Assembly: GCA_004356335.1 (NCBI GenBank)
Contig: SMXP01000115.1
Span: forward strand, 1 to 6,712
DNA length: 6,712 nt
Direction: 5' to 3'
From: Alphaproteobacteria bacterium
GTDB lineage: Bacteria; Pseudomonadota; Alphaproteobacteria; SMXP01
Shown piece after piece: positions 1 to 6,590 of the stretch. Under the pieces are notes generated by a model. That model ran no database searches, had not been told where the DNA came from, and saw only the letters and a list, made by a program, of their open reading frames with translations. The position numbers were made by a program, and so were the translations under genes. Every line of letters begins with the position of its first letter. Within the stretch, counting starts at the first letter, position 1.

Positions 1-164
1 AGAGCGCATTCAGGAGTGAAGACCGTCCTTGCCAAGGTCAATCGATCCGGTGGATCGATTGAAGGGATGAACGGACACCGGTTTTCCGTCCGAATGCGCG
101 ACAAAACAAAGACTTAGAGCGCATTCAGGAAAAGTGGGTACCGGTTTTCCTGAAAACGCTCTAG
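1..164. repeat. Composite intergenic palindromic repeat, left copy (two hairpin modules)
   Basis: Two modules lie in tandem. Module 1 (1-117) has pairing arms GCGCATTC (4-11) and GAATGCGC (92-99), an inner core CCGGTTTTCCGTCC (78-91), and a linker from 99 to 117 ending in ACTTAG. Module 2 (115-163) is a hairpin with outer arms TAGAGCG (115-121) and CGCTCTA (157-163) and inner arms CAGGAAAA (126-133) and TTTTCCTG (145-152). The same architecture recurs at 5825-5928 with different arm sequences. This resembles the short palindromic intergenic repeats common in Hyphomicrobiales; the family name is not certain. The element may begin before the window, since the matching copy starts with TAGAG and only AGAG is visible here. 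It ends 53 nt before the argH start, so the operon promoter lies in the 165-217 leader, inside the repeat, or upstream of it. No convincing -35/-10 pair was seen in 165-217. Confidence 0.85.
16..72. repeat. 57-nt hairpin-bearing insert inside repeat module 1
   Basis: In the right-hand copy the module 1 core reads AGGA-AAAGT-GGAC. Here AGGA (12-15) and GGAC (73-76) are separated by 57 nt instead of 5. The extra segment holds a small stem CCTT/AAGG (27-30 with 34-37, loop GCC) and a perfect 11-bp stem, 38-48 with 52-62, closed by the loop GGT. It looks like a small palindromic unit nested in a larger repeat, but replacement rather than insertion cannot be ruled out from one copy. It has no convincing coding content. 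Confidence 0.6.
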
Positions 165-217
165 TTTGGCGGCGCAGGCAGACGACCACCCGTAGAGTAA
201 GATGACGAGCAAGCGCC

Positions 218-1636
218 ATGAGCAAGCGTAAGGCAAAAACCGCGTCGCCACATCCGACCACATCGCAGATGTGGGGCGGACGCTTTAGCCAAGGCCCGGC
301 ACACATCATGGCGGAAATCAATGCCTCCATCGATGTCGATCGGCAGCTTTACGCGCAAGATATTGCGGCATCGAAAGCCCATGCGCGTATGCTTGCGTCT
401 CAGGGGATCATTTCGGCCCAAGACGGTAAGGCCATCGAGACCGGATTGAACACGATCTTCTCGGAAATCGAAAACGGGTCCTTTGAGTTCAAGCGGGCGC
501 TTGAAGATATCCACATGAATATCGAGGCCCGTTTGACCGAGCTCATAGGGGATGCGGCCGGTCGCCTGCATACGGCGCGCTCACGCAACGACCAAGTCGC
601 CACCGATTTCAAGCTTTGGGTGCGTGACGCCATCGAGCGTGCGGATGTCGGCCTGAAAAACCTGCAACGCGCTTTGCTGGCGCAAGCCGATCGCCATGCG
701 GCGACCGTGATGCCCGGCTTTACCCATTTGCAGTCGGCACAGCCGGTCACTTTTGGTCACCATTGCCTGGCTTATGTGGAAATGTTGGATCGCGATCGCG
801 GACGGTTTGGCGATGCGCGGTCACGTCTCAATGAATCGCCTCTGGGCGCGGGCGCGCTTGCCGGCACGTCGTTTCCCATCGACCGGCATGCCACCGCCGC
901 CGCATTGGGCTTCGACCGTCCGTCGGCAAACTCGCTGGACGCGGTTTCAGACAGAGATTTTGCACTGGAAACGCTGAACGCGGCCGCGTTGACAGCCATA
1001 CATTTATCGCGACTGGCGGAAGAACTCATCATTTGGTCGTCGGGCCCGTTTGGCTTCATCACCTTGAGTGACGCCTTCACCACGGGTTCGTCCATGATGC
1101 CGCAAAAGCGCAATCCCGATGCGGCCGAGCTAGTACGGGCCAAGACCGGGCGTATTTTTGCCGCCCAAATATCCTTGCAAACCGTCATGAAAGGTCTGCC
1201 TCTTGCGTATTCGAAAGATATGCAAGAGGACAAGGAGGCAGTGTTCGATGCCGTAAAATCGCTTGAACTGTCGATTGCGGCGATGGCCGGAATGATTGGC
1301 GATATGACCATCAACAAAGACGCCATGGAGAAAGCGGCCGGCGACGGATTTTCAACGGCCACGGATCTAGCCGATTGGCTCGTCCGGGTCCTGAATAAAC
1401 CTTTCCGGGATGCCCACAATATAACCGGTCGAATTGTGGCTGCAGCGGAAGCGAAGAATTGCCACCTTGAAGACCTTTCCCTAAGTGACATGCAAAAGTT
1501 CGAACCCGGCATCACGGATGATGTATACTCTGTCTTGAGTCTATCAAATTCGGTTCACAGTCGGACTAGCTTTGGCGGCACGGCACCCGAGAACGTGAAA
1601 TTGGAGATCGCTCGGTGGAAAGAGAGGTTGTCATGA
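218..1636 (+). CDS. argH: Argininosuccinate lyase
   Basis: Cleaves L-argininosuccinate to L-arginine and fumarate, the last step of arginine biosynthesis; a cytoplasmic homotetramer in the fumarase/aspartase superfamily. The 472-residue protein is full length (E. coli ArgH has 457), with a short extra N-terminal tail before the conserved MWGGRF at 18-23. Visible family motifs are HTARSRNDQ (118-126), THLQ (169-172, with His170 the expected catalytic histidine), TFGHH just after it, and the signature GSSMMPQKRNP (290-300), whose serine pair at 291-292 includes the catalytic serine of the mobile loop. The C-terminus SRTSFGGTAPENV is typical. The start at 218 has only a weak purine-rich stretch upstream (around 194-202). 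It is the first gene of the cluster and its stop overlaps the next start as ATGA. No frameshift or missing motif was seen. Confidence 0.97.
   Translation: MSKRKAKTASPHPTTSQMWGGRFSQGPAHIMAEINASIDVDRQLYAQDIAASKAHARMLASQGIISAQDGKAIETGLNTIFSEIENGSFEFKRALEDIHMNIEARLTELIGDAAGRLHTARSRNDQVATDFKLWVRDAIERADVGLKNLQRALLAQADRHAATVMPGFTHLQSAQPVTFGHHCLAYVEMLDRDRGRFGDARSRLNESPLGAGALAGTSFPIDRHATAAALGFDRPSANSLDAVSDRDFALETLNAAALTAIHLSRLAEELIIWSSGPFGFITLSDAFTTGSSMMPQKRNPDAAELVRAKTGRIFAAQISLQTVMKGLPLAYSKDMQEDKEAVFDAVKSLELSIAAMAGMIGDMTINKDAMEKAAGDGFSTATDLADWLVRVLNKPFRDAHNITGRIVAAAEAKNCHLEDLSLSDMQKFEPGITDDVYSVLSLSNSVHSRTSFGGTAPENVKLEIARWKERLS
1622..1627 (+). promoter_or_regulatory. Ribosome binding site that decides the lptM start
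   Basis: GAGAGG lies inside the last codons of argH, 5 nt before the ATG at 1633. It favours that start over an in-frame GTG at 1615, which would add six residues ahead of the signal peptide. The stop and start share ATGA, consistent with translational coupling. Confidence 0.7.
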
Positions 1637-1800
1637 CCAAGCAGAAAAAATCCATTGTGACTGCCATTGCAGGCGGCCTGATCGTCGTCCTTGCACTGTC
1701 TGCCTGTGGCGTGAAAGGTGACCTCGAAGCGCCGCCGCCCAAGAATCAAGAACAGGAAGCGAAGCTTGTTGTGCCACATGAGGCAAGCGAGACCGCTTAA
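1633..1800 (+). CDS. lptM: Small LptM/YifL-like lipoprotein
   Basis: A 55-residue lipoprotein. It has a short basic N-terminus (MTKQKK), a hydrophobic stretch at about 8-22, and a lipobox LSAC with the acylated cysteine at 25, followed by GVKGDLEAPPP. The C-G-x-K-G-x-L-x-x-P-P pattern after the cysteine is the hallmark of the LptM/YifL family. In E. coli, LptM binds the LptDE translocon in the outer membrane and favours correct disulfide formation in LptD; that role is transferred here by similarity only. A small lipoprotein gene next to lysA or dapF is a recurring arrangement in proteobacteria. The gene overlaps argH by 4 nt and ends 17 nt before lysA, so all three are probably co-transcribed. 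The tail after residue 36 is polar, rich in Glu, Gln and Lys, and probably disordered. Confidence 0.85.
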   Translation: MTKQKKSIVTAIAGGLIVVLALSACGVKGDLEAPPPKNQEQEAKLVVPHEASETA

Positions 1801-1817
1801 GCAAACCGGCTCAAACA

Positions 1818-3086
1818 ATGCACCATTTCGACTATCGCGCCGGCGTCATGCACGCCGAGGGCTTGCCTCTCACGACTATTGCCGAGCGTGTCGGCACGCC
1901 TTTTTATTGCTATTCCACAGCAACCCTCGAACGCCATTATCGAGTGTTCAAGGAATCCTTTAGCATGGACGATATGTTGGTCGCTTACTCACTGAAAGCC
2001 AATTCCAACTTGTCTATCGTGCGTACACTGAGTAATCTAGGCGCCGGGGCGGATATCGTATCCGAAGGTGAATTACGGCGAGCCCTTGCTGCGGGCATTG
2101 CTCCCGACAAGATCGTTTTCTCCGGTGTCGGCAAAACACAAACCGAGATGTCCTTTGCCCTCGATACCGGCATCTATCAATTCAATGTGGAATCAGAACC
2201 GGAACTTGAATTGTTGAGTGGGATCGCTGAACAAAAAGGACAAGTCGCGCCCATCGCTTTGCGGGTCAATCCCAGCATTGACGCGGGCACACACGAAAAA
2301 ATCGCGACAGGCCGCTCGGAGGATAAGTTCGGCATACCCTGGAACCGGGCGCGAAACGTTTTTGATCACGCGCGCAACTTGCCGGGCGTGAAAGTGGTCG
2401 GCATTGACGTGCATATCGGCAGCCAGATTACCGATCTTGGGCCATTCGAAGCGGCTTTTTCCAAAACGGCGGACCTGGTGCGATCGCTTCGCGCCGCCGG
2501 CCATGACATTACCCGGCTCGATCTTGGCGGGGGATTGGGTATTGCGTATGCCCGTGAAGATGAGGCCCCGCCCCATCCCAATCAATATGCCGAAATGATC
2601 GGCCGCGTGACCAAGGGGCTCGATGTCCAGCTCATCTTCGAGCCGGGGCGTGTGATCGTGGGCAATGCCGGCATCCTTGTGGCCCGCATCGTCTATATTA
2701 AACAGGGCGATACCCGGAGGTTTGTGATTCTCGATGCGGCCATGAACGATCTTATCCGCCCGGCCCTTTACGACGCCCATCACGACATCCTGCCGGTCAT
2801 AGAGCCGGCACCGAGCGCCGCATTTTCGCTCTTTGACGTGGTCGGGCCGGTCTGCGAAACTGGTGACACATTGGCAAGAGATTGTGAGTTGCCGTCGCTC
2901 GAATCCGGTGATTTGGTAGCGGTCATGTCGGCCGGTGCTTATGGCGCCGTGCAAGCATCCGAATACAATTCTCGCCCGCTCATTGCGGAAGTTTTGGTAA
3001 GGGGGCAAGATATGGCGGTGATCCGCGAGCGGCGAACTTACGAAGATATGTTGGCCGCAGATCGCATTGCAGACTGGCTCGAATAA
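1818..3086 (+). CDS. lysA: Diaminopimelate decarboxylase
   Basis: PLP-dependent decarboxylation of meso-diaminopimelate to L-lysine, the last step of the DAP pathway; cytoplasmic, fold-III decarboxylase (alanine-racemase-type barrel followed by a beta domain), normally a homodimer with shared active sites. The 422 residues match the usual length. Visible motifs are YSLKANSN with the Schiff-base Lys60, HIGSQ (199-203), DLGGGLGI (235-242), which is the glycine-rich PLP-phosphate loop, EPGR (275-278), CETGD (346-350), with the cysteine and glutamate that complete the neighbouring subunit's active site, and AGAYG with Tyr375. The N-terminal MHHFDYR is typical of alphaproteobacterial LysA. No clear Shine-Dalgarno sequence was seen in the 17-nt gap before the ATG, so translation may depend on readthrough from the upstream lipoprotein gene. 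No defects were seen. Confidence 0.97.
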   Translation: MHHFDYRAGVMHAEGLPLTTIAERVGTPFYCYSTATLERHYRVFKESFSMDDMLVAYSLKANSNLSIVRTLSNLGAGADIVSEGELRRALAAGIAPDKIVFSGVGKTQTEMSFALDTGIYQFNVESEPELELLSGIAEQKGQVAPIALRVNPSIDAGTHEKIATGRSEDKFGIPWNRARNVFDHARNLPGVKVVGIDVHIGSQITDLGPFEAAFSKTADLVRSLRAAGHDITRLDLGGGLGIAYAREDEAPPHPNQYAEMIGRVTKGLDVQLIFEPGRVIVGNAGILVARIVYIKQGDTRRFVILDAAMNDLIRPALYDAHHDILPVIEPAPSAAFSLFDVVGPVCETGDTLARDCELPSLESGDLVAVMSAGAYGAVQASEYNSRPLIAEVLVRGQDMAVIRERRTYEDMLAADRIADWLE

Positions 3087-3131
3087 GCGCCGAGATAGGG
3101 GTCAAGCGCCGCACCTGCACTGCATAATTAC

Positions 3132-3145
3132 AGAGTGGCATATTG
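3132..3145 (+). promoter_or_regulatory. Start region with TTG initiation codon for the DUF4175 gene
   Basis: An in-frame TAA at 3125-3127 limits the reading frame, and no ATG or GTG lies between it and TTG at 3143. AGAGTGG at 3132-3138 is a plausible but imperfect ribosome binding site 4 nt upstream. The next candidate is GTG at 3182, which has a poorer site and would remove 13 polar residues. TTG is preferred but not proved. Confidence 0.5.
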
Positions 3146-5827
3146 ACTAATTTTGACACGCCGAACACTGAGCCGAACACGGTGCCAAACCCTCTGCCCC
3201 GGAATGTCACCCTCCGGCTGGTTTGGGCGCGCTGGGGCTTGATCTGGGCGCGTGTGTGGTCGGCCATGTGGCCGGCGTCCGGCATACTGGGCGTCTTTTT
3301 AATCATTACACTGATGGAAGGCTGGCATTGGCTGCCATCGTGGCTGCATACCCTGTCGCTGGTCGGGTTCCTCATTGGCTTTGTTTATGCGCTGTGGCAC
3401 AGCTTTTCGCGAGTTACATGGCCGACGCGTGCAGATGCCATTCGACATATGGAGATCAAGAGCAACCTGGCGCATCGCCCAATTTCTTCTTATGAGGACC
3501 GGGCGGCGAAGCGACAAGGCCATGAACTCGACAAACAAAGCCAAGTTCTTTGGGATCGCCACCAAGACAGGCTGCGTGAGCAAATCCGGTCGGTCCGGGC
3601 CGGCTGGCCGAACTCGGATCTGCCACGGCAGGATCAGACCGCCTTACGTTTTTTGATCGCCTTACTGTTGCTGCTGGCGGTCATTCGTTCCGGCCTCGAT
3701 TTTCCCGATAAGCTGAAACTTGCTTTCAACCCGACAATGCCCAGCGCCGTAGTCATGGCCGTGACCGTGGATGCCTGGATCAATCCACCGGCCTATACGG
3801 GCATTGCGCCGATTTTTTTGACACGGCCCGAGTTTTTGGATCAAGTTCGCTTGGTTGAGCGGTTCGAAGTGCCCGAGGGCTCGCAATTCTATGTGCGGGT
3901 ACAGGGCACCCCGGTAAAGCCCGAATTGATCGCCACGACCGATGGTCAACCGCCCCCGTCGGACGTATCGGCCGATATCGCCTTTGCCGATATCGGTGAA
4001 CAGGCTTACGAATATTCTCAAGTGCTTAACCAAGACACTGAGATCCGCGTGGCAAGCGAGGGCGACGCGTTGGGTTCGTGGTCCTTCAAGGTGCGCCGGG
4101 ATCATCCGCCGGCCATCGCCTTCGGCGACGAATTGACCGAGACCAATCAGCACGCGATCAAGATCCCATTTACCGTGGTCGATGATTACGGCGTTGTCGT
4201 CGCCAAGGCGGTGATCGATCTTGGCAACGCCTTGTCCGACGACGCGCTGAACGACGATTTGCCGCCGCGCGACGAGCAGCAACTGATCGACGCCGAGCTG
4301 GCGCTCGCGGTGTCTTTGCCCGACACGTCGGGGCCCTTGGTATTAGACCTGCCGCTGCCTTCCTTGCGCACGGCACGCTCGACCGAAACGGCGTATGAAG
4401 ACCTGACGGCACATCCTTGGGCGGGCCTCGACGTGACGGTTCAGTTGTTCGCCGAGGATGAAGCGGCGCAGACCGGCGCAAGCGAGCGAGTCGATTTCGT
4501 TTTGCCCGAGCGAATTTTTACCGATCCCTTGGCCCGCGCCATCATCGAACAGCGCAAGTGGCTTGCCCTGCACCCCAGCGATATTTATCGCGTCGCACGA
4601 CACCTGGATGCCGTGTCCCAATTACCGGAAAGATACTTTGATGATTATTCCGTCTATCTGTCGATCCGTGTCGCCTATTGGCGGCTCAAGCACGCCAAAG
4701 TATCTGCTGATTTAGACGGTATGTACGAGCTGTTGTGGGACATCGCCATCAGGCTCGAAGATGGCGATCTTTCCGAAATGGCTCAAGCTTTGCGCAACTT
4801 GCAGCAGCGCTTGATGGCGGCCCTCAATCAGGGCGGCACTCAAGACGAAATTGATAAAATCATGCAGGCATTGCGCGAGGCCATGCAGAATTATTTGGCC
4901 CAACTGTTTCGCGATGATCAGCAATTGCGCGAGCAGGGCCAGAGGCCCCCGAATATGGGCAATATGGGTAATGTCTCGAACCAAGATATCCAAGATCTCC
5001 TGGATGCGATCGAAGATCGATTGCGTGCCGGCGACATGGAAACGGCGAGGCAACTTCTGGCCCAACTGATGGATCGACTGGAAAGTATTGAGGCCTTCAA
5101 TCGCAGTGGCCAAGGCGGCCAAGGCGGCCAAGGCGGAGCGCCGCAAAACGATGCGCTGGGCCGATTAGGCGACATGATTGGGCGCCAACGGGGATTGCTT
5201 GACGAAACGTTCAGACAAGCCCGGCCGGGGCAACCGCAAAATCCAGGGCGGCCGGGACAGCCCGGGCAATCCGGAGAATTGGGTGAACCCGGCGACGACG
5301 GTACCGGCCAAGGCGGTCCGCGTTTCGGTCAAGACCGGTCAAACGAGCAACTGACCGACGATCAGCAGGCGCTGCGGGAAGAATTGGACCAACTTCTGGA
5401 CAGCATGCGCGAGCAGGGATTGCCGGTACCCGATGAGCTGGAACGCGCCGGACGCGCCATGGGTGACTCGCGCGATGAACTGGAAGGCGGCGATCTGCCG
5501 GGCGCCATCGACCCTCAGAAAGAGGCGATCGACCAGTTGCGCCAGGGCAGCCAGCAGCTTGCCCAACAAATGCTCGATGACATGATGGAACGCCAAGGTT
5601 TGGCCAATCAGGGGTCACGCAATGGCGAAGATCCGCGCGATTACGACCCGCTGGGACGCCCCAGCGCGACGGCCGGACCCGAATATGGCGATATGGTCAA
5701 GGTCCCCGATGGGCGGGAACGTCAGAGGGCCCGTGACATTCTCGAAGAACTGCGCCGCCGGGCGGGTGAATTGGACCGGCCGCCTATGGAGCTTGACTAT
5801 CTCGAGCGTTTGCTCAAGCGATTTTAG
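3143..5827 (+). CDS. DUF4175/TIGR02302-type inner-membrane protein of unknown function
   Basis: An 894-residue protein recognised from its order of conserved segments and its place after lysA. Three hydrophobic helices lie at about 42-59, 68-86 and 167-185. The 87-166 segment between the last two is rich in Arg and Lys and includes the conserved block around HRPISSYEDRAA, so the positive-inside rule puts it in the cytoplasm and the remaining ~700 residues in the periplasm. Next come DAWINPPAYTG (210-220), beta-rich sequence with DDYGV (347-351), and helical Gln/Leu-rich repeats (about 540-650). A Gly/Gln/Pro-rich linker (about 656-730) includes a short Gly-X-Y run. The last 60 residues carry DPLGRP (from 835), ARDILEELRRR and the terminal YLERLLKRF, typical of the family. 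No catalytic motif was recognised. It starts 56 nt after lysA with no obvious terminator between. Its TAG stop is also the first three bases of the repeat at 5825. Confidence 0.88.
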   Translation: MTNFDTPNTEPNTVPNPLPRNVTLRLVWARWGLIWARVWSAMWPASGILGVFLIITLMEGWHWLPSWLHTLSLVGFLIGFVYALWHSFSRVTWPTRADAIRHMEIKSNLAHRPISSYEDRAAKRQGHELDKQSQVLWDRHQDRLREQIRSVRAGWPNSDLPRQDQTALRFLIALLLLLAVIRSGLDFPDKLKLAFNPTMPSAVVMAVTVDAWINPPAYTGIAPIFLTRPEFLDQVRLVERFEVPEGSQFYVRVQGTPVKPELIATTDGQPPPSDVSADIAFADIGEQAYEYSQVLNQDTEIRVASEGDALGSWSFKVRRDHPPAIAFGDELTETNQHAIKIPFTVVDDYGVVVAKAVIDLGNALSDDALNDDLPPRDEQQLIDAELALAVSLPDTSGPLVLDLPLPSLRTARSTETAYEDLTAHPWAGLDVTVQLFAEDEAAQTGASERVDFVLPERIFTDPLARAIIEQRKWLALHPSDIYRVARHLDAVSQLPERYFDDYSVYLSIRVAYWRLKHAKVSADLDGMYELLWDIAIRLEDGDLSEMAQALRNLQQRLMAALNQGGTQDEIDKIMQALREAMQNYLAQLFRDDQQLREQGQRPPNMGNMGNVSNQDIQDLLDAIEDRLRAGDMETARQLLAQLMDRLESIEAFNRSGQGGQGGQGGAPQNDALGRLGDMIGRQRGLLDETFRQARPGQPQNPGRPGQPGQSGELGEPGDDGTGQGGPRFGQDRSNEQLTDDQQALREELDQLLDSMREQGLPVPDELERAGRAMGDSRDELEGGDLPGAIDPQKEAIDQLRQGSQQLAQQMLDDMMERQGLANQGSRNGEDPRDYDPLGRPSATAGPEYGDMVKVPDGRERQRARDILEELRRRAGELDRPPMELDYLERLLKRF
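5108..5134 (+). repeat. In-frame 9-nt tandem repeat (3 copies) in the DUF4175 gene
   Basis: GGCCAAGGC occurs three times head to tail and encodes Gly-Gln-Gly triplets at residues 656-664. A fourth identical copy lies at 5306-5314 in the same reading frame. A unit of nine bases can gain or lose copies without shifting the frame, so this part of the linker may vary in length between strains. Confidence 0.85.
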
Positions 5828-5928
5828 AGTGTTTCCAGGAAAAGTGGACCCGGTTTTCCGTCCGGAAACACGATAAAACAACAACTTAGGGTCAGGTTTT
5901 GATTCCATCAAAACCGGAAAGACCCTAG
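5825..5928. repeat. Composite intergenic palindromic repeat, right copy
   Basis: Same two-module plan as 1-164. Module 1 has arms GTGTTTCC (5829-5836) and GGAAACAC (5864-5871) around the core AGGAAAAGTGG (5837-5847) and CCGGTTTTCCGTCC (5850-5863; identical to 78-91). A 19-nt linker (5871-5889) matches the left copy's linker at 16 of 19 positions. Module 2 has outer arms TAGGGTC (5887-5893) and GACCCTA (5921-5927) and inner arms GGTTTTGAT (5895-5903) and ATCAAAACC (5907-5915) with a 3-nt loop. Its first TAG is the stop codon of the DUF4175 gene, and its last CTA is the complement of the TAG stop of the convergent zinc-ribbon gene, so it fills the whole intergenic space. Confidence 0.88.
5887..5927. 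terminator. Possible bidirectional transcription terminator
   Basis: This hairpin (module 2 of the repeat) sits between two convergent genes. A 7-bp outer stem and a 9-bp inner stem with a 3-nt loop can form on either strand. Read on the - strand, the stem is followed by a T-rich run (complement of 5872-5884, including TTGTTGTTTTAT). Read on the + strand there is no T-tract after it, so + strand termination there is less certain. No other terminator-like structure was seen between the two genes. Confidence 0.4.
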
Positions 5929-6590
5929 TCCGCTTGACCGTTGGGCACCTCAGCAAACCGGATCACCAGATCTTGAGCATGCTGGGGCGGCCTGGTCAGG
6001 CGCGTTACGAAGGATTGCATTTCGCCCGCTGCCAATTCCCCGATCGGAGGATCCGCCGTCCAATCGAAAATCTCACGCTCTCTGCCGTCTCGCAAACTGA
6101 TACGAATGCCGGGAACCAGTTGGGGGATGTTGGTGGTGTTCATGATTTCGCCCATGACCACTAAAGCCGGCACGTTGCCATAGGTTTCTTCCTGATAGGA
6201 GGCGTTACGAAACGCCAGGCCGCGCGTATTCACGGCAAGACCAAAGGCCGTGTACAGAATTGATGACTCGGGCCAGAGCTTAACAATCTGGACGCGGTAG
6301 CCATAAGCCGCCGAGCTTAGACCGATCATCACGCCCATGAGAAGCAACCAGCCGACCAGTTGGCCAACCCAAAGCAAGCGCCCGGATTGGGTCGCTCTCG
6401 GCTTGAATTCGTCACTATCGAGCGCGCTGGACCCGGTGTGATCGGGCAACGCCTTTAGCGGCAAATCGGCCGGCGGGCTTTGATGCCAAGTATGGCCGCA
6501 CTGGACACAACGAACCCTGCGTCCGCTGGGCTGAAAGCTCACGGCATCTGCCATATAGCGCATTGCACAGGAGGGACAGGTGAGTATCAT
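5925..6590 (-). CDS. MJ0042-type zinc-ribbon, single-pass membrane protein
   Basis: A 221-residue protein. The N-terminus carries a zinc ribbon of the MJ0042 type: CPSC (Cys5, Cys8) and CVQC (Cys28, Cys31), with GRRVRC before the second pair and GHTW after it. A polar linker (about 36-70) follows, then one transmembrane helix at about 72-97. The C-terminal domain (about 103-215) contains KLWPESSILYTAFGLAVN and a beta-rich part with GEIMN, VPGIRISLRDG and a final RLTRPP...VIRF, resembling the DUF3426 domains often attached to such ribbons. By family pattern the ribbon is cytoplasmic and the C-terminal domain periplasmic. Function is unknown; a regulatory or scaffolding role is a guess. It converges on the DUF4175 gene, and its TAG stop lies in the repeat. 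The start is the ATG at 6588-6590, preceded by a weak GGAAG about 12 nt upstream. Confidence 0.85.
   Translation of the reverse strand: MILTCPSCAMRYMADAVSFQPSGRRVRCVQCGHTWHQSPPADLPLKALPDHTGSSALDSDEFKPRATQSGRLLWVGQLVGWLLLMGVMIGLSSAAYGYRVQIVKLWPESSILYTAFGLAVNTRGLAFRNASYQEETYGNVPALVVMGEIMNTTNIPQLVPGIRISLRDGREREIFDWTADPPIGELAAGEMQSFVTRLTRPPQHAQDLVIRFAEVPNGQAD

Noticed and set aside
166..198. TTGGCG (166-171) and TAGAGT (193-198) as an argH promoter
   Set aside because: The 21-nt spacing is too long and both boxes are poor matches.
10..330. Open frame on the - strand across the left repeat and the argH start
   Set aside because: Its C-terminal part is the translation of the palindromic repeat and the rest is antisense to argH. 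No protein family was recognised.
772..1515. Long open frame (247 codons) on the - strand inside argH
   Set aside because: It lies wholly opposite a gene with intact argininosuccinate lyase motifs, is of low-complexity Ser/Ala/Arg composition, and shows no recognisable domain. It is a codon-bias shadow.
2193..3008. Long open frame (271 codons) on the - strand inside lysA
   Set aside because: Entirely antisense to a complete lysA. No family features and no ribosome binding site that would favour it.
3087..3142. Possible terminator or promoter between lysA and the DUF4175 gene
   Set aside because: No stable stem followed by a T-tract and no convincing -35/-10 pair was seen. The gap is compatible with one operon.
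3971..3995. 10-nt direct repeat GCCGATATCG (3971-3980 and 3986-3995)
   Set aside because: It encodes Ala-Asp-Ile twice within a normal coding stretch. Two short copies are not enough to suggest a functional repeat.
3662..4282. Open frame of 206 codons on the - strand inside the DUF4175 gene
   Set aside because: Antisense to conserved family segments, including the PPAYTG and DDYGV motifs. No recognisable protein features.
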